Numbered from the stretch's first letter, positions 9,921 to 18,891 are shown. The stretch: DNA of 64,000 bases from Arenibacter palladensis (GCF_900129275.1 NZ_FQUX01000001.1:558001-622000), one strand, 5' to 3'. Notes: a model not told the origin generated them from the letters alone. Translations and numbers: made by a program.

Positions 9921-10898
9921 ATGAAAAAAGTACTTATCACCGGCGCAGCCGGATTTTTGGGATCGCATTTATGCGATCGCTTTATAAAAGAAGGTTATTA
10001 CGTTATTGCCATGGATAACCTCATTACCGGTGACCTCAAAAATATTGAACATCTTTTCCCTTTGGAGCAATTTGAGTTTCAACACCACGATGTTTCCAAA
10101 TTTGTCCATATTCCAGGCAAGTTGGATTATATCTTGCATTTTGCCTCACCTGCTAGTCCAATAGATTACTTAAAGATTCCCATTGAAACCCTAAAGGTTG
10201 GTTCCCTTGGTACCCTAAACTTATTGGGCCTTGCCAAAGAAAAAAAAGCTAGGATACTGGTGGCCTCTACTTCTGAGGTGTATGGTGATCCCTTAGTGCA
10301 CCCACAAAGTGAGGACTATTTCGGCAATGTTAGCCCAATTGGACCACGTGGGGTTTATGATGAGGCGAAGCGATTTATGGAATCCATTACCATGGCCTAC
10401 CATCGATTTCACGGTGTGGATACCCGTATAGTCCGTATTTTCAATACCTATGGATCCAGAATGAGGTTGAACGACGGGAGGGTGGTTCCTGCCTTTATGG
10501 GACAAGCCCTTAGAGGAGAAGATCTTACCGTCTTTGGGGATGGTTCACAAACAAGGTCTTTTTGTTATATAGACGATCAGGTGGAGGGTATCTATCGTTT
10601 ATTGATGAGCGACTACACCGATCCAATAAATATTGGTAATCCCCATGAAACCACGATCAAGGAATTTGCTGAGGAAATTATTAAGCTCACCGGAACGGAC
10701 CAGAAAATAATATACAAACCCCTACCCCAGGATGATCCCATGCAACGTGAACCAGATATTACCAGGGCCAAGGAAATCTTGGGTTGGGAGCCTAAGGTAA
10801 GCAGGGCGGAGGGACTTAAGAAAGTCTACGAATATTTTAAATCCCTTTCCCCAGAAGAACTACAAAAAAAAGAACACCGGGAATTCTTGACTAAATAA
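9921..10898 (+). CDS. UDP-glucuronate decarboxylase (UDP-xylose synthase), SDR family
   Basis: A 325-residue extended short-chain dehydrogenase. The NAD-binding motif [14 protein letters not shown] is at residue 8, the serine of TSEVYGDP near residue 118, and the YDEAKR catalytic tyrosine-lysine pair near residue 145. The pattern [15 protein letters not shown] and the [11 protein letters not shown] context are typical of Uxs-type enzymes, which make UDP-xylose from UDP-glucuronate. It lies 10 bases after the sugar transferase gene and is followed by a terminator, so it closes the locus. A C-terminal tail rich in Glu and Lys (from about residue 308) is ordinary for the family. A 4-epimerase on a related uronate is the main alternative, but the sequence fits the decarboxylase better. 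Confidence 0.88.
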   Translation: MKKVLITGAAGFLGSHLCDRFIKEGYYVIAMDNLITGDLKNIEHLFPLEQFEFQHHDVSKFVHIPGKLDYILHFASPASPIDYLKIPIETLKVGSLGTLNLLGLAKEKKARILVASTSEVYGDPLVHPQSEDYFGNVSPIGPRGVYDEAKRFMESITMAYHRFHGVDTRIVRIFNTYGSRMRLNDGRVVPAFMGQALRGEDLTVFGDGSQTRSFCYIDDQVEGIYRLLMSDYTDPINIGNPHETTIKEFAEEIIKLTGTDQKIIYKPLPQDDPMQREPDITRAKEILGWEPKVSRAEGLKKVYEYFKSLSPEELQKKEHREFLTK

Positions 10899-10904
10899 CT
10901 GGAT

Positions 10905-10941
10905 ATTTCCCCCTCAAACCGTATTTTTGGGGAAATTTTTT
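10905..10941 (+). terminator. Rho-independent terminator of the polysaccharide locus
   Basis: Stem ATTTCCCC (10905-10912) pairs with GGGGAAAT (10929-10936), followed by a T run to 10941. It lies 6 bases after the decarboxylase stop codon and immediately before purD. Confidence 0.7.
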
Positions 10942-10945
10942 GAGA

Positions 10946-12217
10946 ATGAACATTTTGATACTTGGTGCCGGAGGGCGCGAACATACTTTGGCTTGGAAGC
11001 TAAAACAAAGTCCAAAACTTAAAAATCTTTATGTGGCTCCCGGAAATGCGGGAACCGCTGCCATAGCGAAAAATGTACCCATTGGTGTAAACGATTTTGA
11101 AGCCATTAAAAAATGTGTGCTTTCCGAAAATATCGAAATGGTGATTGTAGGGCCAGAAGATCCTTTGGTGAACGGAGTGCACGATTTTTTCCTCAACGAT
11201 ATCGACTTAAAAAATATCCCTGTCATAGGACCACAAAAAGCAGCAGCTACCCTGGAAGGCAGCAAGCAGTTTGCCAAGGAATTTATGATGCGGCATAATA
11301 TCCCTACTGCAGCCTATGAAAGTTTTACGGCCGAAACCTTGGAAAACGGCTATGCTTTTTTGGAAACCCTTAAACCACCTTATGTTTTAAAAGCGGACGG
11401 ACTTGCTGCAGGGAAAGGAGTATTGATTTTAAATGGCCTACAGGAAGCCAAGGCCGAACTGAAAACCATGTTGATCGACTCCAAATTTGGCGCTGCCAGT
11501 ACTACTGTGGTCATTGAAGAATTTTTGGACGGTATTGAACTTAGTTGTTTTGTGCTTACTGATGGTAAAGGATTTAAGGTCCTGCCTACCGCAAAAGATT
11601 ATAAAAGAATAGGAGAAGGCGATACCGGATTGAATACCGGGGGTATGGGCGCCATTTCGCCCGTTCCTTTCGCCGATAAGGTTTTTATGGACAAAGTACT
11701 TGAGCGAATCGTAAAACCTACCGTAGAGGGCTTTAAATTGGATAATCTGCCATATAAGGGATTTGTGTTCATTGGTTTGATAAAAGTTGGGGACGAACCA
11801 AAAGTAATTGAATACAACGTGCGAATGGGCGATCCTGAAACTGAAGTAGTAATACCAAGAATAAAAAATGATCTGGTCGAAGTTTTTGAAGCCGTTGCAA
11901 ACCAAAGCTTGGATAGCATCGACCTGGAAATAGATGAGCGCGCCGCTACCACAGTAATGGCGGTATCCGGTGGTTATCCGGAAGCTTATGGGAAAGGAAT
12001 GGAAATAACAGGTTTTGACAATATAGAAGATGCCGTGGTATTCCATGCCGGAACCGAATTAAAAGAAGGCAAGGTTTTGACCAATGGTGGTAGGGTTTTG
12101 GCGGTTACTGCTTATGGTTCCAACTACAAGGAAGCACTCAAGAAATCCTATAAGAACATGGAGAAGCTACATTTCAACAAAATGTACTATCGCAAAGACC
12201 TGGGATTCGATCTTTAA
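10946..12217 (+). CDS. purD: Phosphoribosylamine--glycine ligase
   Basis: GARS of purine synthesis: it joins 5-phosphoribosylamine and glycine using ATP to give GAR, in the cytoplasm. The 423-residue length is normal. N-terminal MNILILGAGGREHTLAWKL is the family signature, followed by the ATP-grasp domain (KADGLAAGKGVLIL, about residue 147; NTGGMGAISPVPF, about residue 230) and the metal-binding NVRMGDPETEV near residue 292. ATG at 10946 is preferred to a TTG two codons upstream, which falls in the terminator's T run. It stands alone between two terminators, so it is probably transcribed from a start close to or overlapping the upstream hairpin. Confidence 0.97.
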   Translation: MNILILGAGGREHTLAWKLKQSPKLKNLYVAPGNAGTAAIAKNVPIGVNDFEAIKKCVLSENIEMVIVGPEDPLVNGVHDFFLNDIDLKNIPVIGPQKAAATLEGSKQFAKEFMMRHNIPTAAYESFTAETLENGYAFLETLKPPYVLKADGLAAGKGVLILNGLQEAKAELKTMLIDSKFGAASTTVVIEEFLDGIELSCFVLTDGKGFKVLPTAKDYKRIGEGDTGLNTGGMGAISPVPFADKVFMDKVLERIVKPTVEGFKLDNLPYKGFVFIGLIKVGDEPKVIEYNVRMGDPETEVVIPRIKNDLVEVFEAVANQSLDSIDLEIDERAATTVMAVSGGYPEAYGKGMEITGFDNIEDAVVFHAGTELKEGKVLTNGGRVLAVTAYGSNYKEALKKSYKNMEKLHFNKMYYRKDLGFDL

Positions 12218-12244
12218 TAATCCACTTTATTTTAATCATGAAAA

Positions 12245-12276
12245 GTAAAGGGATAGCAAATGCTATCCCTTTTTTC
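12245..12276 (+). terminator. Rho-independent terminator after purD
   Basis: GGGATAG and CTATCCC enclose a six-base CAAATG loop, within a longer inverted repeat extended by A and T runs. It starts about 30 bases after the purD stop codon. Confidence 0.85.
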
Positions 12277-12369
12277 TTATCCAATAGATCTCTTATTCCT
12301 TAACTTTGATATAGGAAAATGCACAGCTTCAACAAGAAGCCATCTTCCTAACGAAAATCCAACTAATAT

Positions 12370-12591
12370 TTATAGGTAGGAGTGTGCGGTTGCGTCCTTA
12401 TTTTCTTCCCCGCTATCATTGTACTTTTTCAACTCCAACATCCAATATACAAAGGCAGCAGCACCGATTAGCATAAAAATCCAATTTAATGTATTGGCTC
12501 CCCACCAATTCTCCATAGCACGCATAGCGTCAAACGGAGCGAAAAGCACATTTACAAATAAATCCTCTATACCGTAAAAAAATGAATCCAT
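12370..12591 (-). CDS. Small single-pass membrane protein, DUF6341-like
   Basis: A 73-residue protein starting MDSFFYGIEDLFVNVLFAP, with one clear membrane segment (LNWIFMLIGAAAFVYWMLEL, about residues 34-53) and a charged C-terminal tail. ATG at 12591 is preferred to an upstream ATG because the family begins at this point. I recall this as a family of Flavobacteriia named DUF6341 and sometimes mislabelled uracil phosphoribosyltransferase; no such domain is visible. It is divergent from the next membrane gene and convergent with purD. Function is unknown. Confidence 0.8.
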   Translation of the reverse strand: MDSFFYGIEDLFVNVLFAPFDAMRAMENWWGANTLNWIFMLIGAAAFVYWMLELKKYNDSGEENKDATAHSYL

Positions 12592-12630
12592 CTTAATTAT
12601 ATTTACCATGCAAAAATATAAAAACCTAGG

Positions 12631-13569
12631 ATGATTTCAAGCATTTTTGGAAGAACAAAACCAATAAATTATATAATACTTCTGGTATTCCTATTTTTTT
12701 TCTATTGGTTTGTCCATTTTTTCATATTCCAAAAATCCTATTCACCAGAGCAATTATTAGGACAAACAGCTATTCTGGGCTTCTTATCGTTCAGTATTTT
12801 TGTGGTCAATTTTATTGCCCTAAGAAATAAGATTACTGGAGGCAATTCCTTGGCGATCCTATTTTATACCCTTTTAATTGTACTTTTCCCGGAAGTACTG
12901 ATAGACCCCAATGCCATTCTCTGCAGTTTTTTTTTATTGCTCGCCATCCGTAGAATCCTAAGTTTCCGTAGTCTCAAAAACCTTAAATTAAAAATTTTTG
13001 ATGCCTCCTTTTGGATATTGATAGCTAGTTTATTCTATGACTGGGCCATATTGTATCTCATAGTAGTACTTGTTGCCATATACTTTTACGAACCAAAAAA
13101 CTTCACAAATTGGCTGGTCCCATTCGCTGCAATTATTGCTATGGTACTAATTATGTTGGCAGTGTTGGCGCTGAGCAATAATATGGAATTTTTGTGGAAT
13201 CATTATTTTTTCGATTTTCAGTTCAATGCCGTTTATTTTTATGACTGGAGCAATAGCACCATTTTATTTCTTTATGTTTCCATAGTTTTGCTTTGTGGTT
13301 TTTTGGCTTTTTTAAAACTGGGTAGTGTAGGAGTAGGGAAAATAGTGACAATGCGCCTCATAGTCCTGTTCTTTTTTATAGGATTGCTGGTGAAAGTATT
13401 GAAATCCGCTCCAGACACCCACCCTATTTTAATTACTTTTTTCCCTGCAGTAGTTTTTATAACTACCTATGTTCAATCTATTAAAAAGGACAGTGTCCGT
13501 GAAATTATTTTAATGGTATCCGTTGTAGTTCCCTTTATAGTTTTTTTGACCAATGCGCTAATGAAGTAA
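12631..13569 (+). CDS. Polytopic membrane protein, DUF6427-like
   Basis: A 312-residue, strongly hydrophobic protein with about nine membrane segments from residue 15 to the end and no catalytic motif I recognise. Short polar loops such as YEPKNFTNW suggest an integral inner-membrane protein. From memory it matches the Flavobacteriia family DUF6427, which is regularly found beside the small DUF6341 gene and purD, as here. The gene begins 39 bases from the divergent DUF6341-like start, so the two share a control region. Function is unknown; the conserved pairing suggests a common membrane role. Confidence 0.8.
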   Translation: MISSIFGRTKPINYIILLVFLFFFYWFVHFFIFQKSYSPEQLLGQTAILGFLSFSIFVVNFIALRNKITGGNSLAILFYTLLIVLFPEVLIDPNAILCSFFLLLAIRRILSFRSLKNLKLKIFDASFWILIASLFYDWAILYLIVVLVAIYFYEPKNFTNWLVPFAAIIAMVLIMLAVLALSNNMEFLWNHYFFDFQFNAVYFYDWSNSTILFLYVSIVLLCGFLAFLKLGSVGVGKIVTMRLIVLFFFIGLLVKVLKSAPDTHPILITFFPAVVFITTYVQSIKKDSVREIILMVSVVVPFIVFLTNALMK

Positions 13570-13710
13570 GGCACCAAACTCGTCCTTCTCAACGCTCATT
13601 TGCCGTCCTGTAATCGAAAATCAATAAAACAGCTACCAATACACCATTGGTTAGGTCATGCGAGTGGCAAGAAAATGGCCCATAATAAAACCTGTTTTTT
13701 AAATAAAGGG

Positions 13711-13718
13711 TATCTTTA
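13711..13718 (+). promoter_or_regulatory. -7-like element before the DUF4254 gene
   Basis: TATCTTTA matches seven of eight positions of TAnnTTTG and lies 18 bases before the ATG at 13737. No -33 TTTG is evident. Confidence 0.35.
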
Positions 13719-13736
13719 CCGTAAAATATTGTCTAT

Positions 13737-14339
13737 ATGTTCAGTGATTTTGCCTTTAAAATATTTAAAGAAAGCATAGAAAAATATCATCAGAAAGATG
13801 ACGTATCCCAGGAGTTCAACAACCCCTATCCAAAGGAAGATATATCCCATCTGTTATATCGCAAAAATTGGATAGATACGGTGCAATGGCATTATGAAGA
13901 TATTATACGTGATCCCAATATTGAACCAGTGGCCGCGCTAAAATTAAAAAGACTGATTGATGCCAGTAATCAGGATAGGACGGACTTGGTAGAATTTATT
14001 GATAGTTACTTCCTAAATAAATACCAATCGGTAGAAAAAGATAAAAATGCCACAATAAATACGGAAAGTCCGGCTTGGGCCATAGACCGACTTTCCATTT
14101 TAGCCCTGAAAATATATCATATGCAGGAGGAAGTTAATAGAACGGATGCCTCTCAAGATCATATCCAAAAATGCCAAAATAAACTGAATGTCCTTTTGGA
14201 ACAGAAGAAAGACCTTTGCTCTGCTATCGATCAATTATTAGAGGATATCGAATCTGGGAAAAAATACATGAAAGTGTACAAGCAGATGAAAATGTATAAT
14301 GATAATGAATTAAATCCTGTTCTGCGTAAAGCCCCCTAA
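13737..14339 (+). CDS. DUF4254 family protein
   Basis: A 200-residue soluble, largely alpha-helical protein. The central piece WHYEDIIRDPNIEPVAALKL with the following IDASNQDRTDLVE is characteristic of DUF4254. No catalytic residues are known to me. Members are commonly encoded directly before a heptosyltransferase-like gene in Bacteroidota, and here the GT9 gene follows 45 bases later on the same strand. A role in lipopolysaccharide core assembly is therefore a context-based guess. Confidence 0.8.
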   Translation: MFSDFAFKIFKESIEKYHQKDDVSQEFNNPYPKEDISHLLYRKNWIDTVQWHYEDIIRDPNIEPVAALKLKRLIDASNQDRTDLVEFIDSYFLNKYQSVEKDKNATINTESPAWAIDRLSILALKIYHMQEEVNRTDASQDHIQKCQNKLNVLLEQKKDLCSAIDQLLEDIESGKKYMKVYKQMKMYNDNELNPVLRKAP

Positions 14340-14384
14340 AGTCAAATTTGCCTTCCCACATTTAAGGGATTATCCAATATATAG

Positions 14385-15500
14385 ATGGAAATAGCGCCCA
14401 AAATTCCAATTGCCCCTACTGAGACCGCTAAAAATGGAATTGAAGAACCTGCAACTTCGGCTGGGGAAGGATTACATATTCTGGTAATTCGATTGTCGGC
14501 CATGGGAGACGTAGCTATGGCAGTTCCTATTATAGCCGCTTTATTGGAGCAATATCCCAAGGTTAAAATTACCGTGCTTACCAGAGCGTTTTTTAGCCCC
14601 CTTTTTTCTGAACTCAATAATGTAACGGTTTATGAGGCAGATGTAAAGGGGAAGCACAAGGGCGTTTTTGGACTTTGGAAGCTCTATAAGGAACTTAAAG
14701 GTCTCCATGTAGATATGGTTGCCGACATGCACAATGTACTACGCAGCAACATCCTTAGGCTGTATTTTAAGCTGGGATCAATTCCGTTTGTCCAAGTGGA
14801 TAAAGGCAGGGCAGGAAAGAAGGCTTTGACCTCCCTTACCCATAAAGTTTTTGAACCTTTGAAAACTACCCACCAACGCTATGCGGATGTTTTTGGGAAA
14901 CTTGGCATGCCAATAGATATGGAAAAAGCAAATCCACTTCCTAAAATGGCCATAGCCCCTTCCACAAAGGAATTGTTAAAGGGCAAGGAACAGAAATGTA
15001 TAGGTATTGCTCCTTTTGCAGCATTTGACGGCAAAATGTATCCTTTGGATTTGATGGAAAAGGTAGTTCATAGCCTAAACAAAACCAGTGGCTACAAAAT
15101 ATTGTTATTTGGTGGAGGGGAAAGGGAAAAAACCATATTGGATAAATGGGAACGTAATTTCGAGAACAGTATTAATCTGGTAGGTAAATTGACCTTCAAG
15201 GAGGAATTGGCTTTAATCTCACGGTTAAATCTAATGTTGGCCATGGATAGTGGCAATGCCCATTTAGCTGCATTATTTGGAATCCCTACACTTACTTTAT
15301 GGGGTGTAACCCATCCGTATGCGGGATTCTATCCGTTTAAACAAGATCCTCAAAATGCCTTGTTGGCGGATAGGCGGCAATTTCCACTGATCCCAACATC
15401 GGTCTATGGAAACAAATACCCTCCAGGGTATGAAAATGTAATGCGCACCATAGCACCTGAGGATGTTCTTTCTAAAATTGAGGAAATGATAAATAATTAA
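14385..15500 (+). CDS. Glycosyltransferase family 9 (heptosyltransferase-like)
   Basis: A 371-residue GT-B enzyme. The core begins at about residue 31 with HILVIRLSAMGDVAMAVP, the GT9 N-terminal signature. The C-terminal donor site has LAMDSGNAHLAALFGIPTL (about residues 284-302) and then WGVTHPYAGF. GT9 enzymes add heptose or a related sugar to the lipopolysaccharide core at the inner membrane. The 30-residue N-terminal extension before the core is Pro/Ala-rich and unusual. ATG at 14385 is the only start codon in frame before the core, so either the extension is real or the start is non-canonical. DUF4254 precedes it by 45 bases. Confidence 0.88.
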   Translation: MEIAPKIPIAPTETAKNGIEEPATSAGEGLHILVIRLSAMGDVAMAVPIIAALLEQYPKVKITVLTRAFFSPLFSELNNVTVYEADVKGKHKGVFGLWKLYKELKGLHVDMVADMHNVLRSNILRLYFKLGSIPFVQVDKGRAGKKALTSLTHKVFEPLKTTHQRYADVFGKLGMPIDMEKANPLPKMAIAPSTKELLKGKEQKCIGIAPFAAFDGKMYPLDLMEKVVHSLNKTSGYKILLFGGGEREKTILDKWERNFENSINLVGKLTFKEELALISRLNLMLAMDSGNAHLAALFGIPTLTLWGVTHPYAGFYPFKQDPQNALLADRRQFPLIPTSVYGNKYPPGYENVMRTIAPEDVLSKIEEMINN

Positions 15501-15751
15501 TTATCACAATAACTAGTCGGGTGATTTTGGCAGCGTGGATGACTGGCCTCGCCACTTTGACAGAGCGAAGCATGAGCGACAATAAGTCCCACTAATGCCT
15601 ATTAAATGCGACAGATAAATAAACTGATAATGGGAAGTTGATCATGGTAGGCTTTAACTTCACCTCTATTCTTAATCGCTTTGTAAAACTGGAGATCTCC
15701 AAATCGGTGGACCTTCCAAAACGGAATCTAGTCACCCCCTAAAACAACAAA

Positions 15752-16366
15752 CTATGCCGGCTCTTTGTACTCTATTAATTTGAAGTATTGACGAAGCTGT
15801 TGAATATACTTATATCGCAACATCTTACTATTACCTTCAACCATTAAGGTCCTTATCCCGATATAGGACGAAATTAGGTAAGTAGCCACGGCTTCACTAT
15901 CTATATGCCGGTCTACATATCCATCCGTCTTTCCCTTTTGCAGGGCTGTTACCAAATTAACTTCCCACACCTTCAAAATGTCCTGTAGGTAATTCATTAT
16001 GTCGGGGTTCTTCCCATTAAATTCAGTAATAAAATTACTCAAAACGAATCCGTAATCCAGAAAGTTATGCTCTGCAGTTTCCAACGCATCATCAAAACAG
16101 GCTACAATCTTGTTCAAGGGGTCTTCTTGACCTTCTATTGGCTCAATTAGACTACTATAGACTTTCCTGAAAAGTAGATTTTGTACAATACTTATGAAAT
16201 ACTCTTCCTTGGATTGAAAATGGTAATAAAAAGCTCCTTTGGAAAGGGAGAGCTCTTTTAATATATCATCAATACTTGTATTAAAATATCCCTTTTGGTA
16301 AAAAATCTCCAAGCCGGTGGTTTGTATGCGTTGCATGGTAGCCATGCGTTTCAATTGTTTGTCCAT
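15752..16366 (-). CDS. TetR/AcrR family transcriptional regulator
   Basis: A 204-residue repressor-type protein. The N-terminal helix-turn-helix spans about residues 10-55 (GLEIFYQKGYFNTSIDDILK, then LSLSKGAFYYHFQSKEEYF). The rest is the variable ligand and dimer domain, with one cysteine (FDDALE context) and no obvious metal site. A palindrome 18 bases upstream of its ATG is a likely operator, implying autoregulation. It is the last gene of a minus-strand group encoding arsenosugar enzymes, so an arsenical or a methylated arsenic species is a plausible inducer, though this is inference from position only. Confidence 0.9.
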   Translation of the reverse strand: MDKQLKRMATMQRIQTTGLEIFYQKGYFNTSIDDILKELSLSKGAFYYHFQSKEEYFISIVQNLLFRKVYSSLIEPIEGQEDPLNKIVACFDDALETAEHNFLDYGFVLSNFITEFNGKNPDIMNYLQDILKVWEVNLVTALQKGKTDGYVDRHIDSEAVATYLISSYIGIRTLMVEGNSKMLRYKYIQQLRQYFKLIEYKEPA

Positions 16367-16384
16367 AAGATTTGGTTTTGGGTA

Positions 16385-16404
16385 AACAGACTTTTCAGTC
16401 TGTT
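16385..16404. promoter_or_regulatory. Palindromic operator upstream of the TetR gene
   Basis: AACAGACT and AGTCTGTT are perfect inverted arms with a four-base TTTC spacer, a TetR-type half-site layout. Symmetry continues imperfectly outward (GGGTA/TACCC with one extra base). It sits 18 bases before the tetR start and 175 bases after the arsS stop. Confidence 0.7.
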
Positions 16405-16578
16405 ACCCTAACTCCAATTCCGGCCTTTTATTTAAAAAAAAGTGCTAAAAATATGTTTAAATCGATAAAATGCTAAAAAAAACTATAGTTAAGCCCATTT
16501 TTAAAACCCAACAAACCAATTGGTCCTTTCACCTCCAATTTGCAAGGAACCTTTTTGGCACAATATTAAAAAACGATT

Positions 16579-17634
16579 TTAGGTTACCGACCCCTGACAA
16601 CTACTACCCGCTCCTGCCGTACAACCAAAACAATGCTGCGAAACTATAATGTTCCTATCTGTAAGAACCTCCTCGTTATAATCCTTAATATGTTTGATCT
16701 TACTGGCCACTTTAAGCCCTAACATCTGATTGAAGTCGCAATCATACAACCATCCATCCCAACTCACCGAAATAGTATTGGTACACATAACATTTTCCAC
16801 GGCGGAAGGGTTATACGCCTCGACTAGGGAATACATATAATCTTCATAATTCCCCGAAGCCATCAAATAATCCAAAAAACGGGCTATTGGCAAGTTTGTA
16901 ATGGCAAAGAGATTATGGAATTGAATTTCAAAATCTTCCATCAGTGCCTTTTTAAAATCGCGCTCCAGTGCTGATTGGTCTCCTGGTAAAAAAGCGCCAG
17001 AGGGATTATAGACTAGATCCAATCTCAACGAACTATCCGGCATACCATAGCCAACGGCGTTCAGTTCCTGAAGTGCTTTGATCGACTTGTCGAACACTCC
17101 TTCTCCCCGCTGTTTGTCCGTTTTGCCACGGGTGTAATGAGGCATGGACGAAATAACATGGATATTATACTTTTTAAAAAACTCCGGAAGATCATAATAT
17201 TTCTTGTTGGCCCTAATGATGGTAAGGTTGGAACGCACAATAAAATCCTGTACCCCTGCTCTGGCAGCCTCTTCCACAAACCACCTAAAATTAGGATTCA
17301 TCTCCGGGGCACCTCCTGTTAGGTCTAAAGTATGGGCACCCGTATTGCGGATGACCTCCAGGCATTGCTCCATGGTTTCCCTAGTCATTATTTCCTTTCT
17401 ATCGGGACCTGCATCCACATGACAGTGTTCACAAACCTGATTGCACATATACCCAACATTGATCTGTAGAATTTCCAATTTTTTTGGGCGCAATGGAAAC
17501 TGCCCTATTTGGGCAATTTTATCCTTAAAATAGGGTAATTCCCCATTTTCAAAAATACCGCTTTCAAGGATTTCCAATTGTTTATTATCTGTGACAAGGG
17601 CATTGTGCCTTGCCTTTAAAGATTTTGTTGCCAT
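16579..17634 (-). CDS. arsS: Arsenosugar biosynthesis radical SAM protein ArsS
   Basis: A 351-residue radical SAM enzyme. The 4Fe-4S cluster motif CNQVCEHC (CX3CX2C) is near residue 64, followed by DAGPDRKEIMTRETM and the SAM-binding LDLTGGAPEMN. A Cys-rich C-terminal domain contains YDCDFNQMLGL and CFGCTAGAGSSCQG, matching the radical SAM/DUF3641 layout of ArsS. The family builds the 5'-deoxyadenosyl-arsenic bond of arsenosugars from dimethylarsinous acid and SAM. The last Cys motif ends three residues before the stop, as expected for a complete protein. It follows the AhpD-like gene by 25 bases. Some relatives are selenoproteins; here cysteine codons are used. Confidence 0.92.
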   Translation of the reverse strand: MATKSLKARHNALVTDNKQLEILESGIFENGELPYFKDKIAQIGQFPLRPKKLEILQINVGYMCNQVCEHCHVDAGPDRKEIMTRETMEQCLEVIRNTGAHTLDLTGGAPEMNPNFRWFVEEAARAGVQDFIVRSNLTIIRANKKYYDLPEFFKKYNIHVISSMPHYTRGKTDKQRGEGVFDKSIKALQELNAVGYGMPDSSLRLDLVYNPSGAFLPGDQSALERDFKKALMEDFEIQFHNLFAITNLPIARFLDYLMASGNYEDYMYSLVEAYNPSAVENVMCTNTISVSWDGWLYDCDFNQMLGLKVASKIKHIKDYNEEVLTDRNIIVSQHCFGCTAGAGSSCQGSVT

Positions 17635-17659
17635 TCTTACATAGTATTAAAGCACTTTT

Positions 17660-17995
17660 TTACATGGAAAGCTTATTGTACTTATTCATCATTTGAACTC
17701 CATGTACTAAGGTTGCGCCACTTTCAATGGCCGCACCTGCATGTACCGCTTCCATCATCTCCTCCTTGGTTATCCCTTTTTGCAGACCGTCTTTAGTATA
17801 GGCATCAATACAATAGGGACACTTAACCACATGGGCCACTGCCAAAGCAATTAAGGATTTTTCCCTAGCACTAAGGGCTCCTTCTTCAAATACCTTTCCG
17901 TAGTAATCAAAGAACTTGGTCCCAAGTTCCTCGCTCCATTCGGTTATATTTCCAAACTTGCGTAAATCTGCCGGGTCATAATAAGAATCTGCCAT
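17660..17995 (-). CDS. Arsenosugar-associated AhpD-like (carboxymuconolactone decarboxylase family) protein
   Basis: A 111-residue small alpha-helical protein of the CMD/AhpD family. The redox motif CPYCIDAYTKDG (CxxC, about residues 59-62) follows LIALAVAHVVK, and HAGAAIESGATLVHG closes the domain. The N-terminal YYDPADLRKFGNI fits the arsenosugar-associated peroxidase-like subgroup found beside arsS. It is likely a thiol-based reductase or peroxidase handling arsenic intermediates, a role inferred from context. It lies 25 bases upstream of arsS and is co-transcribed. Confidence 0.88.
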   Translation of the reverse strand: MADSYYDPADLRKFGNITEWSEELGTKFFDYYGKVFEEGALSAREKSLIALAVAHVVKCPYCIDAYTKDGLQKGITKEEMMEAVHAGAAIESGATLVHGVQMMNKYNKLSM

Positions 17996-18195
17996 GATAT
18001 ATATTTTAAATAGTTACTTTAGAAAACCTAGGTTTTGTTGGTTTCCTCTATTAATAATTTATTTTATCCCATATCTTAATGGTAAAACCTTGATCAGGGC
18101 AGCAAGCCACTATTCCGGGGTAATGTCCGGCTACTAAGATTTTTTAGGGTATGGGAGAAGAATGTTATGGAAACGGATTTCCTTAACCAAACTAG

Positions 18196-18891
18196 TTAAT
18201 GAAGTGGAAAGGGGGAACCCTTATTAAAATAAGTGTTGTTAAAGTTAAACACTGAAGGAACAAAACCCTGAACAATAATTTCTCTAAATGGTGCAACCAA
18301 GGAGAGGATTAGTAGAAATATCTTTTTGGAAGTATCTTTTAACCCTTTTAAAACCCTCTGTAAATCCTCGCTAGTATCCAAGTCCAACAAGACACGAAGT
18401 TGAATTACATCTACCTTGGAGGCTTCAATTAGTATGGTTATTTTTTTTGTAAGTGTATTTGTTTTCCATGGTAGTTCAATAAAAGCCCTAACATCAAATT
18501 GGGATTTATGGAGTCCCATTAAATAAAAACCACCATCCCTGGAAGGCCCCAAAACAGCTTTCTTAGCTTGAAGCAGCCTAGACGCTTTAATGATATCGGA
18601 GGATTTTAATTGGGGGGTATCGTTCCCTATGGTAATAACATTATCATATCCCTTATCGAAAATGGATTTGATTGCATTTACAAACCTTTCCCCAAAAGAA
18701 TTTCCATATTGCTCCTTTTCGGTAATAAGAAAATGGGGAAGTCCTGTTTTTTTTGCCGTATTTATTGAATGTTCCGTTAAGCTTTGAAATAATACACCAC
18801 CCTTGGGCATACGCTTATGTTTCAATTCCTCCTTGGAGGAATTGGCAAAAATCAGAATTGCGTTACTATTTATTCTACAATGTTCCTGCAT
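18196..18891 (-). CDS. TIGR04282-type arsenosugar glycosyltransferase (DUF2064)
   Basis: A 231-residue GT-A-like protein. The pieces VITIGNDTPQL (about residue 86, with the DxP-type site) and AVLGPSRDGGFYLMGL (about residues 111-126) are hallmarks of DUF2064, and LLDLDTSEDLQRVL is the usual family end. About 45 further residues follow, hydrophobic then Phe/Asn-rich, which is longer than usual. The subgroup TIGR04282 accompanies arsS and is annotated as an arsenosugar glycosyltransferase. The gene is first in its group, 200 bases before the AhpD-like gene, so a separate promoter between them is possible. The tail could reflect a 3' frameshift. Confidence 0.82.
   Translation of the reverse strand: MQEHCRINSNAILIFANSSKEELKHKRMPKGGVLFQSLTEHSINTAKKTGLPHFLITEKEQYGNSFGERFVNAIKSIFDKGYDNVITIGNDTPQLKSSDIIKASRLLQAKKAVLGPSRDGGFYLMGLHKSQFDVRAFIELPWKTNTLTKKITILIEASKVDVIQLRVLLDLDTSEDLQRVLKGLKDTSKKIFLLILSLVAPFREIIVQGFVPSVFNFNNTYFNKGSPFPLH

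Noticed and set aside
11438-12046. A 202-codon minus-strand ORF inside purD
   Set aside because: It overlaps the complete, well-conserved purD; its composition is that of an antisense frame and no motif is seen.
14342-14617. A 91-codon minus-strand ORF with a hydrophobic end, opposite the GT9 start
   Set aside because: It lies mainly over the conserved GT9 core, so it is most likely a shadow; only its last part is outside the fold.
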